Counted from the stretch's first letter, positions 1 to 9,308 are shown. The stretch is DNA of 64,000 nt from Symbiobacterium terraclitae (GCF_017874315.1 NZ_JAGGLG010000011.1:1-64000); one strand, 5' to 3'. Notes: generated by a model from the letters alone, not told the origin. Made by a program: numbers and translations.

Positions 1-92
1 ATCGACTCGGAGTGCTTGACGAAACGCCGGATGCGTGACCCGCATGTCCGGTGTTGTGAGAGGCCGTAGGGCGACCCTACGGTCTACTCGAT
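1..92 (+). mobile_element. 3' end of a group II intron (domains V and VI)
   Basis: Positions 23-55 fold as a domain V-like hairpin, with AACGCCGGATGCG pairing to CGCATGTCCGGTGTT around a short loop. It is followed directly by GTGAGAGG and a domain VI-like hairpin (CCGTAGGG, loop CGA, CCCTACGG) whose 3' side ends CTACTCGAT at 92, with an unpaired A available as branch point. This order and wording is typical of bacterial group II introns downstream of the reverse transcriptase gene. The reverse transcriptase itself would lie left of the window. The intron ends about 155 bp before the next gene, so it was inserted in intergenic DNA. Confidence 0.75.
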
Positions 93-247
93 CGCGGGCC
101 CCAGCCATTTCCGGGGCTGCCTGCGTGGCACTCCCCCGAGCGCCCGCATAGCATGTGCGCACAGGCGGAGGAGGAGGTGCCCACCTGCCCCTCGGGGTAT
201 GGGAGGCGGCGATCTGGTCAATACTGGAGGGCCGAGGGGGGTTACCC

Positions 248-895
248 ATGCAGAATGCTGAGGTCAGGGAACTGGTGCAGCGCTCGCTGGAGCGGTACGC
301 AGACGACGAGCGCACGCTCGACGCTTACTGGCAATGGGCTTCCAACCCAACCCCGCCCTCGGCTGGTTACGCGCTGGAGGAGAACGCCGGCTTCATCGCC
401 ACGAACCTGATGCTGCGCTACGGCGAGCCCGCGGTTGACCTGGTGCTGGCCGTGAACGAGGAATGCCGTGAGCTCGCCGGGCGCGCTTCCATTCAGGAGC
501 TGCAGCGGACGATCGTGACGGTGCTCAACGGGCCCGTGGGCGAGCGGCTGCGGCAGGGCGTCATCCGGCGGCTGTCGGAGCCGACCCCGGCTAGGCGGGC
601 GCTGGCGGCCTGGCTGGTCAACCGGGCCCGGTGGCGGCGGATGCCGGGGCGCGAGCCGGTGGTGGCCGGCGAGTTCGACTGGTCGCTGGGTGCAGACCTG
701 GCGGAGAGCAAGGCCGACTGCCAGAGCCGGATCTTCCGCCTCCTGTACGGGGAAGAGGTGGTCCAGCTCGACCTGGCCCGTGAGGCGATGGCGGTGGGCG
801 TCGTCAACCGGCTGTTCTACCGGAACGCGGCGGGGCGCATGGAAGCGAAGCTGCGGCCGGGGCCGCGCCTGCCGGCGTCGGCGCTCATCTACTGA
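248..895 (+). CDS. Hypothetical protein, 215 aa
   Basis: I do not recognise this protein. It is soluble-looking and Arg/Ala/Glu-rich, with no signal peptide or membrane segment, and is predicted mostly helical. Near the N-terminus is an aromatic stretch (TLDAYWQWAS), and the C-terminal third has a basic segment (VNRARWRRMPGREPV). I chose ATG 248 because purine-rich GGAGG and GAGGGGGG tracts lie just upstream; the frame stays open back to a GTG at 155, but that start has no good ribosome site. The gene stands alone after the intron end and is followed by a small membrane-protein gene 75 bp downstream. Coding is supported by frame length and third-position GC only. Confidence 0.6.
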   Translation: MQNAEVRELVQRSLERYADDERTLDAYWQWASNPTPPSAGYALEENAGFIATNLMLRYGEPAVDLVLAVNEECRELAGRASIQELQRTIVTVLNGPVGERLRQGVIRRLSEPTPARRALAAWLVNRARWRRMPGREPVVAGEFDWSLGADLAESKADCQSRIFRLLYGEEVVQLDLAREAMAVGVVNRLFYRNAAGRMEAKLRPGPRLPASALIY

Positions 896-970
896 CCTCC
901 GCGGGATACCCCGGGGACGGGCGGCGTCGTCTAAACAGGCGACTCGACCAACTGCAGAGGAGGCGCCGCC

Positions 971-1093
971 GTGGCAGAGCCCAGCACCAAGTGGTACCGG
1001 TCCCCCGCGTTCATCGGGCTGATTATCACCGTTGCCGGCTTCGGGCTCTTCACGCTGGGGGCCTGGCTGGTCAGCGAGTGGCTGCTCCGGTAG
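971..1093 (+). CDS. Small single-pass membrane protein, 40 aa
   Basis: A short reading frame starts at GTG 971 behind a strong ribosome site (GAGGAGG, 6 bp spacing). The product has a charged N-terminus (VAEPSTKWYRS), one hydrophobic helix of about 20 residues (FIGLIITVAGFGLFTLGAWL) and a short tail ending in WLLR. This is the layout of small bacterial single-span proteins, and I know no family for it. It follows the 215-aa hypothetical gene by 75 bp, so the two may be cotranscribed. The good ribosome site and clean transmembrane segment argue that it is real, but its function is unknown. Confidence 0.5.
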   Translation: MAEPSTKWYRSPAFIGLIITVAGFGLFTLGAWLVSEWLLR

Positions 1094-1193
1094 CAGGGCC
1101 CGGACGCTGGTCGCCGTGCACCTCCTGCGCAGCGGGGCGCGGGCGTGCACGGCGACGGACGCTCCGCCCGGGGGTTGGTTGGATCCCCAGGTC

Positions 1194-1222
1194 TTGCAGA
1201 ATTCGGATGGGTGGTGTATACT
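1194..1222 (+). promoter_or_regulatory. Sigma-A type promoter
   Basis: TTGCAG at 1194-1199 and TATACT at 1217-1222 are separated by exactly 17 bp. This is a close match to the housekeeping consensus in an otherwise GC-rich region. Transcription would start near 1229, upstream of a hairpin-U-tract terminator at 1307-1336 and then the phoU gene. Confidence 0.65.
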
Positions 1223-1228
1223 ACATCA

Positions 1229-1336
1229 AATAAGAGCGGCGAGACCGCACGGGAACCTTGAGGGAGCAGTCTGCGGACGTTCGGGAAGGTAAAGCTTGAA
1301 TGCAGCAACCCCGGTGCGTTCCGGGGGTTCTTTTTT
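1229..1336 (+). ncRNA. Candidate small RNA or attenuated leader upstream of phoU
   Basis: A strong promoter ending at 1222 and an intrinsic terminator at 1307-1336 delimit a transcript of about 105 nt with no convincing reading frame. The terminator stem is AACCCCGG / CCGGGGGTT with a TGCGTT loop, followed by six T. The transcript could be an independent small RNA or an attenuated leader for the 32-aa ORF and phoU downstream. I compared it by eye with 6S RNA, SRP RNA and common riboswitches and recognised none. Confidence 0.45.
1307..1336 (+). terminator. Rho-independent terminator
   Basis: The stem AACCCCGG / CCGGGGGTT (one bulged G) with a 6-nt loop is followed by CTTTTTT. It ends the candidate small RNA and lies 50 bp before the next ORF, so it may act as an attenuator for phoU. 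Confidence 0.7.
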
Positions 1337-1385
1337 CCGTTCTGAAGCGAGGTTTCGGTCTCCGTTCGGAGAGGAGGCAAGCAGC

Positions 1386-1484
1386 ATGCAGTGGAAGTAT
1401 GAACGGCCGCCTGTGCAGGCCGAGGTAGACGAACACCTGATCGAAGAGATCCTGCAGGCCGCAGGGCTCGAGCAGCTCGACTGA
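1386..1484 (+). CDS. Small ORF upstream of phoU, 32 aa
   Basis: ATG 1386 sits 8 bp after a perfect GAGGAGG, and the frame closes with TGA at 1484, 27 bp before phoU. The predicted peptide is acidic with no hydrophobic segment; it begins MQWKYERPP and ends ILQAAGLEQLD, with an EEI/DEH-rich helix between. It could be a real small protein or a translated leader peptide. Its position between an intrinsic terminator and phoU would suit a regulatory role, but nothing in the sequence proves this. Confidence 0.45.
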   Translation: MQWKYERPPVQAEVDEHLIEEILQAAGLEQLD

Positions 1485-1511
1485 GGCGCGGGCGGAAAGG
1501 GAGGCACTCTC

Positions 1512-2165
1512 TTGCGCAGCACGCTGGAGGCACAGTTGAAGGATCTGAACACCGACATCCTGCGCATGGGTCAGCGGGTGAGCGAGATGATCGACAACTC
1601 GGTGCTCTCCCTGGCCCGGCAGGACGTCGCACTGGCTCAGCGGGTGATCGACGCTGACGACGAGATCGACCGGATGCTGATCGCCATCGAGATGCGCTGT
1701 CTGCAGGTGATGGCCCTGCAGCAGCCGATGGCCCGCGACCTGCGTACCGTGGGCACCGGCCTGAAGATCGTGACCGATCTGGAGCGGATGGCCGACCACG
1801 CCACCGACATCGCAGAGGTTACCCTGAGGCTGGAGGGCGAGCCCCTGATCAAGCCGCTGATCGACATCCCCCGCATGGCGGCACTGGCCCAGGAGATGGT
1901 CCGGGCTGCGCTGGACGCCTTCGTGGAGGAGGACGAGTCCGCCGCCCGCGCGATGATCGCCCGCGACCACGAGATGGACGCCCTCTACAGCGCCGTCTTC
2001 GACGAGTTGGTGGAGATGATGGAGCAGAATCCGCAGGTGGTGCGGCAGGCGACCTACCTGCTGCACGTGGCCGGCTGGCTGGAGCGGATCGGCGACCACG
2101 CGACCAACCTCGGCGAGTGGATCATCTACCGGCTCACGGGCGAGCTGAGCGATCTCAATACGTGA
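1512..2165 (+). CDS. phoU: PhoU-family phosphate transport/signalling regulator
   Basis: This 217-aa protein has the tandem PhoU layout: two three-helix bundles, each with the acidic metal-binding style motif (MADHATDIAEV near residue 100 and IGDHATNLGEWIIY near residue 198). PhoU proteins adjust activity of the PstSCAB phosphate importer and the PhoR kinase and bind metal clusters at these motifs. The TTG start at 1512 is preceded by GGGAGGC. Length is normal for the family (about 215-240). No pst or phoR genes are in view, so its partners must be encoded elsewhere. A terminator follows at once. Confidence 0.92.
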   Translation: MRSTLEAQLKDLNTDILRMGQRVSEMIDNSVLSLARQDVALAQRVIDADDEIDRMLIAIEMRCLQVMALQQPMARDLRTVGTGLKIVTDLERMADHATDIAEVTLRLEGEPLIKPLIDIPRMAALAQEMVRAALDAFVEEDESAARAMIARDHEMDALYSAVFDELVEMMEQNPQVVRQATYLLHVAGWLERIGDHATNLGEWIIYRLTGELSDLNT

Positions 2166-2169
2166 AGGA

Positions 2170-2194
2170 GGGAGGGGGCTGCGGGCCCCCTCCC
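2170..2194. terminator. Bidirectional terminator between convergent genes
   Basis: A perfect 10-bp stem, GGGAGGGGGC / GCCCCCTCCC with loop TGCGG, lies between the stop of phoU and the stop of the convergent acyl-CoA dehydrogenase gene. There is no long U tract on either side. Confidence 0.6.
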
Positions 2195-2198
2195 TGCG

Positions 2199-3434
2199 TC
2201 ATCCCTGTCTGCCCTCGCCGGCGGGCTCTACGCCCGCCCGGCCGGAGCGCGCCCGGGCGATCGCCGAACGGGCCAGGTTGCTCAGCACCACGTCCTCCAT
2301 CGGCGGGTTGTGGAGGCCGGCCCGCACGTCGCGGTAGTAGCGCTCCAGCGGCAGTTGCCGGGCCAGGCTGGCCCCCCCGGCCACCCGCATCGCCCGGTCG
2401 ACGACAGCCAGCGCCGTCTCCACGACGAACGGCTTGCAGGCGGCCACCGCATCCACCAGGTGCGGGCGCCACTCCGGCCGCTCGTCCCACTGGCGGGCCA
2501 GGTCCATCAGCGTGATGCGGGCCGGAAGCAGGGCGAGGTCCATCTCGCCGATGAGCCGCTGCACGTGAGGGCGGTCGGCCAGGGCCGACGTTGCTTCGGG
2601 ATGGCCCGGCGGGTTGACCGTCCGCCGCTCCACCGCGTAGCGCACGGCGAAGTCCCGGGCCGCCTGGGCGATGCCCAGGTAAACCGCCGGCACGTGGAGG
2701 TTCCAGCCTGCGGTGGCGGCGCTGTTGCGCTCACGGGCCGGCTCCAGCAGCGCTTCGGCGGGCAGGTGCACGTCGTCGAGCCAGAGGTCGTGACTGCCGG
2801 TGGCCCGCATGGCCAGCGAGTCCCAGGTCTCCTCGATGCGCAGCCCCTCGGATTCCCGCGGCACCAGGAACCATGCTGCCTCCTCGGTCCCCTCGAGCGT
2901 GGCGGAGACCAGGAAGTAGCGCAGGACCGGCGCCAGGGTGGTGAAGCTCTTGTGGCCCCTGAGCACCCAGGAGCCGTCGGCCAGCCGGCGCGCGGTGGTG
3001 CGGGGGAGGCCGCCCCGGCTGGGGCTGCCGGTCTCGGGCTCCGAGGCGCAGGCGTTGAGCAGTGCGCCCTCGGAGACGACCTCGCCGAAGAGCCGCCGGC
3101 GGACGGGCTCCGGCCACGTCCGGCTATCGGCCTGCTTGCCCACGACGTACAGGTGCCAGCCCACGGCCAGCGCGGTCGCACCGTCGCCACGCGCCAGCCG
3201 CTCCTGCGCGAAGACCGTGGCGTGGACGCCGGCGCCGAGGCCGCCGTACGCCGCGGGGACGGTCAGCGCCAGGTAACCGTGCTCCCGCAGCGCGTCGAAG
3301 TGGGCGAAGGGAAAGGTGCCCGAGCGGTCGTACTCGGCGGCGGTCGCTGCAAAGCGGTCGGCCAGCTCGTCGGCGCGCTCGTAGGCCTCCCAGTCGGCCG
3401 CGGTGCGGCCGAAATACCACGGGCCTGGAGTCAC
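2199..3434 (-). CDS. Acyl-CoA dehydrogenase family protein (YdbM-like)
   Basis: The 411-aa protein has the acyl-CoA dehydrogenase fold: an N-terminal helical domain (FAHFDALREHGYLALTVP), the FAD/substrate-binding middle domain (YGGLGAG, then GHKSFTTLAP), and a C-terminal four-helix domain with LPLERYYRDVRAGLHNPPMED. The RAGLHNPPM block resembles the Bacillus YdbM branch. It lacks the YEGTSEIQ catalytic segment of short-chain dehydrogenases, so the substrate is uncertain. I start at GTG 3434 (VTPGPWYFG) because GGAGGTGA lies just upstream; a longer frame to 3512 has no such signal. It is transcribed towards phoU and divergently from the tRNA operon. Confidence 0.8.
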   Translation of the reverse strand: MTPGPWYFGRTAADWEAYERADELADRFAATAAEYDRSGTFPFAHFDALREHGYLALTVPAAYGGLGAGVHATVFAQERLARGDGATALAVGWHLYVVGKQADSRTWPEPVRRRLFGEVVSEGALLNACASEPETGSPSRGGLPRTTARRLADGSWVLRGHKSFTTLAPVLRYFLVSATLEGTEEAAWFLVPRESEGLRIEETWDSLAMRATGSHDLWLDDVHLPAEALLEPARERNSAATAGWNLHVPAVYLGIAQAARDFAVRYAVERRTVNPPGHPEATSALADRPHVQRLIGEMDLALLPARITLMDLARQWDERPEWRPHLVDAVAACKPFVVETALAVVDRAMRVAGGASLARQLPLERYYRDVRAGLHNPPMEDVVLSNLARSAIARARSGRAGVEPAGEGRQG

Positions 3435-3528
3435 GTGGCTCACCTCCGTCGTCTGAATGATTCGCCGCGCACCCGCGCAAATCTTGCAGGCGGCCCGCTC
3501 AATTCCGCACATTGGTTACGGAATGCAC

Positions 3529-3557
3529 TTGAACGAAGGCCACGCATCGTGTAACAT
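3529..3557 (+). promoter_or_regulatory. Promoter of the tRNA-Tyr/Val/Leu operon
   Basis: TTGAAC at 3529-3534 and TAACAT at 3552-3557 are spaced 17 bp apart, about 45 bp before the first mature tRNA base. Confidence 0.55.
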
Positions 3558-3601
3558 TATGTCCTGCCACCGGTGATGTGACACCGGCGGCGGCACGGGG
3601 C

Positions 3602-3686
3602 GGGGAGATACCCAAGTGGCCAAAGGGGGCTGACTGTAAATCAGTTGCGCAATGCTTCGGTGGTTCGAATCCACCTCTCCCCACCA
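3602..3686 (+). tRNA. tRNA-Tyr (anticodon GTA)
   Basis: Acceptor stem GGGGAGA pairs with TCTCCCC, followed by discriminator A and an encoded CCA (3684-3686). The anticodon arm reads CTGACTGTAAATCAG with GTA in the loop. A long variable arm, normal for bacterial tRNA-Tyr, and the T loop GGTTCGAATCC are present. It is the first of three tRNAs in one operon. Confidence 0.97.
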
Positions 3687-3692
3687 GAATAC

Positions 3693-3767
3693 GGGCGGTT
3701 AGCTCAGCGGGAGAGCACTTGCTTCACACGCAAGGGGTCACTGGTTCGATCCCAGTACCGCCCACCA
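3693..3767 (+). tRNA. tRNA-Val (anticodon CAC)
   Basis: Acceptor GGGCGGT pairs with ACCGCCC, then A and encoded CCA. The anticodon stem CTTGC/GCAAG encloses TTCACAC, giving anticodon CAC. The D loop (AGCTCAGCGGGAGAGC) and T loop (GGTTCGATCC) are canonical. It starts 6 bp after tRNA-Tyr. Confidence 0.96.
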
Positions 3768-3774
3768 CTGAACT

Positions 3775-3857
3775 GTCGGAGTGGCGGAATTGGCAGACGC
3801 GTACGTTTGAGGGGCGTATGGGCAACCGTGCGGGTTCAAGTCCCGCCTCCGACACCA
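3775..3857 (+). tRNA. tRNA-Leu (anticodon GAG)
   Basis: Acceptor GTCGGAG pairs with CTCCGAC, then A and encoded CCA. The anticodon stem encloses TTGAGGG, giving anticodon GAG. A long class II variable arm (GTATGGGCAACCGTGC region) and T loop GGTTCAAGTCC are present. It is the last of the three tRNAs, directly before a strong terminator. Confidence 0.95.
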
Positions 3858-3860
3858 GCC

Positions 3861-3910
3861 AGGGGCTGTCCCTGAGTCATCCGGGATGACTCAGGGACAG
3901 CCCCTTGTTT
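3861..3910 (+). terminator. Rho-independent terminator of the tRNA operon
   Basis: A perfect 20-bp inverted repeat runs from AGGGGCTGTC... at 3861-3880 to its complement at 3886-3905, with loop CCGGG. It is followed by TGTTTT. The stem is unusually long and starts 4 bp after the tRNA-Leu CCA. Confidence 0.9.
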
Positions 3911-4538
3911 TCCATGACGAGCGCCAGGCCTGAGGCCGAGTCCCAGAAAAGGGCCGGGCAGTCGCTGGCTCAGCGCGGGGATGCTTCCGTCATCATGCTC
4001 GACAAATACTACCACCTCAACGGTACCGACCGGGGGGACGGCCGTGTGCATCGAGCCAACGCTAAGGTGGACGGTGCGTTGGATGACTTCGTGCGACACT
4101 GTCTGAGCGGTTTCTACCACGCTCGCTCCAATCTTCGTCAACTGGAGGCGGTCCACGATCTCACCAACGACTGGGGCTACCCTATGCAAGGCCTTGCTCT
4201 GTCATCGCCAGTGCCATCTGGCGCATAACTCAGCCCCCGCCCGCCTCCCCGGGCATGCACTTGCGGCCTGTCGCACGGCGCTACTGCGCCAAGTGACACA
4301 AGATTCCTTGCTGCATCATGGCCGGACGGGCGTGCTCCGGAGCGGTCGCCTTCTGCAGGTGCAGGTGCGGGGAACTTCCTATTCGAATTATCCGTCTTAC
4401 GTGTCGATACGGTCGGCCGCATACCCATGTATAAAGCGGTTCGAGGGGTGAGCGGCACGGGGCTTGCCCGTGCCGCTCAAGCACTGGACCGCGGGCCGAT
4501 GTGGAGATGACCTTCCGCGGGGCCCTTCGTTGAGGGGG
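3911..4538. other. Gene-poor stretch without a supportable gene
   Basis: Open frames exist on both strands (for example plus 3905-4228 and minus 3836-4189), but they start inside the terminator or lack ribosome sites and resemble no family I know. The minus frame opens with VAPVVGEIVDRL, vaguely like the start of some DDE transposases, so this may be a decayed insertion-sequence remnant. A perfect 11-bp hairpin (AGCGGCACGGG / CCCGTGCCGCT) lies at 4451-4477 without a U tract. Base composition is less GC-rich around 4370-4440. Confidence 0.4.
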
Positions 4539-4709
4539 ATGGTTCCCCTTCGAGCGAGCGTTGCTGTTTTTCTGCTGCTGGTTTCCGTCGGCGTGGCGGC
4601 ACTGGTCGGCCGCATCCTGGCAGAGAACTCGCGCGAGGACAAGTTGCTCTCGAAGTTCGTGGGGTACAGCTTACTGAGAATCTCTTTGCCGGGAAGTGCT
4701 GTGTCCTGA
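4539..4709 (+). CDS. Possible small membrane-anchored protein, 56 aa
   Basis: A frame starting at ATG 4539 (GAGGGGG immediately upstream) encodes a short basic N-terminus (MVPLRAS), a hydrophobic segment (VAVFLLLVSVGVAALVG) and a polar tail. It looks like a signal anchor or secreted peptide. The frame remains open upstream to 4464 without a start signal. It lies 23 bp before the next ORF. No family is recognised and the ribosome site is very close to the ATG, so this is tentative. Confidence 0.3.
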   Translation: MVPLRASVAVFLLLVSVGVAALVGRILAENSREDKLLSKFVGYSLLRISLPGSAVS

Positions 4710-4732
4710 GCGGACCATCGGCGTACTTGGAC

Positions 4733-5302
4733 ATGGTGTTCGAGCCCGAGATCCCACGGATCGACACGATCGTTGCGGACTTCGTCGATGCGCTGTGCGA
4801 CGCCGGCTTCGCAGTGGACGACGAACCGGACCTTGGCCCGGCACAGCGGGCGATATCGGCGTTCGCACGCGACCCAGGTCACCGGTTCACCAAGGGGCTG
4901 GGCCTAGCACACCCGCAACTTGGCGGGAGGGTCGGGCTCCTCATGCAGCCGGCCCGGGACGCCGGTGCGGGGCCCGACAACGCCGTCCTCTTCACGCTGA
5001 GCCTGGACGAGTTGACCGTGATGGACAGCTCGCAGCCCTACCTGACGGCGAGCGCTGAGCACGTGATCGTACCGCTCTGCACACGCGTGGCCGTCTCCCT
5101 GCCCACAGTGTTGATCGACCTTCAGCATTTTGGCTGCGACTACTCGGCCTGGGAGGCCTGGGCATCCGGCCGAGAGCCCCGCAGTTCCCTGCTGTATCTG
5201 GCGCCGGGCGTCGCCGGCTTCAACCCCGGCCGGTGGCGGCGCACGGTTCGGTTGGAGAACGGAGGCGTCCTCTACCTCGTGCCGGGCTGGTGGAACGGCT
5301 GA
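4733..5302 (+). CDS. Hypothetical protein, about 189 aa
   Basis: The protein has no signal peptide or membrane span. It is acidic at the N-terminus (PEIPRIDTIVADFVDAL), has a middle part rich in LSLDELTVMDSS, and ends with a tryptophan/tyrosine-rich segment (GGVLYLVPGWWNG). I do not recognise a family. Starts are possible at TTG 4727 or ATG 4733, both weakly supported by ribosome signals. It lies alone between the gene-poor stretch and the iron transporter. Codon use looks like its neighbours (strong third-position G/C), which supports coding. Confidence 0.5.
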   Translation: MVFEPEIPRIDTIVADFVDALCDAGFAVDDEPDLGPAQRAISAFARDPGHRFTKGLGLAHPQLGGRVGLLMQPARDAGAGPDNAVLFTLSLDELTVMDSSQPYLTASAEHVIVPLCTRVAVSLPTVLIDLQHFGCDYSAWEAWASGREPRSSLLYLAPGVAGFNPGRWRRTVRLENGGVLYLVPGWWNG

Positions 5303-5365
5303 CCCACGCGACGCACGTTGATACTGGAAATCGTGTACTCACTCCTCAAGAACCCTCGACAACGG

Positions 5366-5371
5366 TATAAT
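5366..5371 (+). promoter_or_regulatory. Likely -10 element of the iron transporter operon
   Basis: A perfect TATAAT lies 80 bp before the binding-protein gene. No good -35 hexamer is seen 16-18 bp upstream, which would suit activator dependence. I see no Fur-box-like palindrome. Confidence 0.35.
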
Positions 5372-5450
5372 TACTGATGGTCCATTGCAGTGCGTACGGC
5401 TTGACCCACGGCCCATGCTCCGATGTACGCATCGAACAGGAGGTCGCCTA

Positions 5451-6518
5451 ATGAACTTGCGTCAGCGCACAGCCGTCTCCATCCTGGCCCTGTTTGCCCT
5501 GACTCTCTCCGCCTGCGGCGGATCGCAGCAGGCCCCCAACACGCAGCAGCCCCCGGCGAGCGGCGGGCAGCAGCAGCAGGAGCCGCAGAAGACCGAGGAG
5601 CCCAAGGAGATCGTGGTCTACACGTCTCACCAGGCCGACATCCACGAACCGCTGTTCAAGGCCTTCGAGGACGCGACCGGCATCAAGGTCACCCCCGTCT
5701 ACGCGGCCACCGGTGAGCTGTTCCAGCGGATGAAGGCCGAGGCCAACAACCCCCTCGGCGACGTGATCTTCGGCGGCGGCGCCGAGACCCACGAGGCCAA
5801 CAAGGACCTCCTGCAGCCCTACGTGCCCAAGGAAGTCGACAAGCTGGCCCCCGGCACCGTGGCGAAGGACAACACCTGGACGGGCTTCACCGCCCTGCCG
5901 ATCGTGATCATGTACAACACCAACATGCTGACGCCTGACGAGGCGCCGAAGGGCTTCGCCGACCTGACCGACCCCAAGTGGGCGGGCAAGATCGCCATGC
6001 CTGACGCCGCCAAGTCCGGCTCCGCGTACACCACCGTGGTCACCGTCCTGCACGCCATGGGCCGCGACGACGGCAAGGGCTGGGAGGTCATGGCGGACAT
6101 CGCCGCCAACTCCAAGATCCTGGGTTCTTCCTCGCAGGGCCCGAAGGGTACGAATGACGGCGAGTACGCCATCGCCCTGACCCACGAGGAGGGCGCCTTC
6201 AAGTACGTCGCCGCCGGCGGCCCGATCGCCATCGTCTACCCCGAGGAGGGCACCTCCAACGTGCCTGACGCCGTGGCGATCATCAAGGGCGCCAAGCACC
6301 CCGAGAACGCCAAGATCTTCGTCGACTTCATGGTCTCGCAGCAGATGCAGGAGTACGTGGCCAAGGAACTGAACCGGCGGCCGGTCCGCACCGACGTCGC
6401 TCCGCCCGCAGGCCTGGAGGAGGTCTCCAAGATCAAGTTCCTGGACTACGACATGGAGTGGGCCGCCACCCAGCGTGAGCAGGTCCTCGACAAGTGGAAG
6501 GATATCGTGGTTCAGTAG
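5451..6518 (+). CDS. ABC transporter substrate-binding lipoprotein, ferric iron type
   Basis: The 355-aa protein begins with a lipoprotein signal peptide (MNLRQRTAVSILALFALTLSAC) and a flexible Q/P/E-rich linker of about 30 residues. The mature part has the family 1 iron/thiamine-type binding fold: IVVYTSHQADIHEPLFKAF at its start, then GDVIFGGGAE, DLTDPKWAGKIAMPD and IAIVYPEEGTSNVPDAVAI. It should capture substrate outside the membrane for the permease and ATPase that follow. AGGAGGT precedes ATG 5451. Iron is inferred from the FbpABC-like set; 2-aminoethylphosphonate or other anions cannot be excluded from sequence alone. Confidence 0.82.
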   Translation: MNLRQRTAVSILALFALTLSACGGSQQAPNTQQPPASGGQQQQEPQKTEEPKEIVVYTSHQADIHEPLFKAFEDATGIKVTPVYAATGELFQRMKAEANNPLGDVIFGGGAETHEANKDLLQPYVPKEVDKLAPGTVAKDNTWTGFTALPIVIMYNTNMLTPDEAPKGFADLTDPKWAGKIAMPDAAKSGSAYTTVVTVLHAMGRDDGKGWEVMADIAANSKILGSSSQGPKGTNDGEYAIALTHEEGAFKYVAAGGPIAIVYPEEGTSNVPDAVAIIKGAKHPENAKIFVDFMVSQQMQEYVAKELNRRPVRTDVAPPAGLEEVSKIKFLDYDMEWAATQREQVLDKWKDIVVQ

Positions 6519-6532
6519 CCGCTGACCCTGAT

Positions 6533-6560
6533 GGGGTGCTCCCTTGACGGGAGCACCCCT
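6533..6560 (+). terminator. Intercistronic stem-loop after the binding-protein gene
   Basis: GGGGTGCTCCC / GGGAGCACCCC with a TTGAC-type loop lies between the binding-protein and ATPase genes and lacks a U tract. Such hairpins commonly stabilise the upstream message or attenuate read-through, giving more binding protein than membrane components. Confidence 0.55.
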
Positions 6561-6597
6561 CTATGCAGTTAGAGTTGCCTACCTGGAGGTCGTGCGA

Positions 6598-7640
<1,043 letters not shown>

Positions 7641-7641
<1 letters not shown>

Positions 7642-9296
7642 TGGCGGCGGCGAGGTTCTGGCGGAAGTGGACGTTCTGGCACTGGGTGACTGCGGTCTCG
7701 CTGCTCCTCCTGGCCATCGTCCTGCTCTATCCGGTGGGGCAGCTCCTGGTCAAGTCGTTCCTCGCCAAGGACGGCAGCTTCACCCTGAAGAACTACGCCA
7801 CCTTCCTCGGCAAGCGGTATTACCGGCTCGCGCTCACCAACAGCCTCTGGATCTGCACCGTCTCCACGCTGATTGCCACGGCGATCGGCATTCCGATGGC
7901 CTTCCTGCTCACCCGGTACAAGCTGCCGGGCAAGCCGTTGATCCGCACGCTGATCATCCTGTCGCTGCTGTCGCCGCCGTTCATCGGCACCTACTCCTGG
8001 ATCGTGCTCCTGGGCCGGGCGGGCTTCATCACCCGGGCCATGGAGGCCATCGGCATCACGATGCCTACCATCTACGGGCCCCGGGGCATCATCCTGGTCT
8101 TCTCGCTGCACTTCTTCCCCTACGTCTACCTGTTCACCTCGGCGGCGCTGCAGTCCATCGACCGCTCGCTGGAGGAGGCGGCGGATAACCTGGGCGTGAG
8201 CGGCTTCACCCGGTTCCGCACCATCACGCTGCCGCTTGTCCTCCCTGCGATCTCGGCCGGCGCCCTGATGGCCTTCATGAGCGCACTGGCCGACTTCGGC
8301 ACGCCGCAGCTCATCGGCGAGGGCTACCAGCTGCTGCCCATCGCCGCCTACTCTGAGTACATGAACGAGATCGGCGGGAACCCCGGCATGGCCGGTGCCC
8401 TCTCGATGGGGCTGGTGGTCATCTCCGCCGTTGCCCTTTTCGCCCAGCGCTGGATCAACCGGCGGACGTTCTCCATGAGCAGCCTCCGGCCGCCGGTGGT
8501 CGTCGACCTGCCCCTGGGGAAGAAGATCCTGGCCACCGCTTTCTGCTACCTCGTGGTGGGCACGGCGATCCTGCCGCAGGTGGTTGTGATGATCTCGTCC
8601 TTCCGCAAGGCCAAGGGGCCGATCTTCCTCAACGAGTTCGGCCTGGACAACTACCTGACGATCTTCGACCGTGTGCCCGGGGCGGTGGCCAACACGTTCC
8701 GGCTCTCCATCGTGGCGATCGTGATCATGGTCATCGCCGGCCTCCTGATGTCCTACGTGATTACGCGGCGGCGCAGCGTGGCGACCGCGGCGCTGGACGT
8801 GACGCTGCTGATCCCCTACGTGCTGCCGGGCACGGTCATCGGTATCGCCCTGATCACCGCCTTCAACCGGCCCCCGCTGGTGCTCACCGGCACCGCGACG
8901 ATCCTGGTCATCTCGTACGTGATCCGCAAGATCAGCTACACCGTCCGCTCGGCCTCGTCGGTGCTCACCTCCCTCGACCCGTCGCTGGAGGAGGCCTCGA
9001 TCAACCTGGGCGTCGGGCCCGTCGCCTCCTTCTTCAAGGTGACGGCGCCGCTGGTCTTCAAGGGCGTGCTGGCCGGTGCGGTGCTCTCGTGGGTGACGAC
9101 GATCAACGAGCTCTCCAGCACGATCATCCTCTACCATGCGGGGACGATCACCATGCCGGTGGCGATCTACTCGCAGGTGATCTCCGACAACTTCGGCCTC
9201 GCCGCGGCGCTGAGCACGATCCTCACGCTCGTGACGGTGGTCTCGCTCTGGCTCTTCAACCGCCTGGCCGGCAAGGACAACGGCCTCTTGATGTAG
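7641..9296 (+). CDS. ABC transporter permease, fused two-domain (FbpB-like)
   Basis: This 551-aa integral membrane protein contains two copies of the binding-protein-dependent permease domain in one chain, about 12 membrane helices in total. Each half carries an EAA loop for ATPase contact: EEAADNLGVSGFTRFRTITLPL in the first and EEASINLGVGPVASFFKVTAPL in the second. The fused layout is typical of ferric-iron importers such as FbpB/SfuB and also of some thiamine permeases. Start is ATG 7641, overlapping the ATPase stop; GTG 7638 is possible. Confidence 0.88.
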
Positions 9297-9308
9297 GAGG
9301 ATCTGTAC

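Noticed and set aside
3905-4228. 107-aa protein after the tRNA operon
   Set aside because: It starts inside the terminator hairpin, has no ribosome site and no family resemblance.
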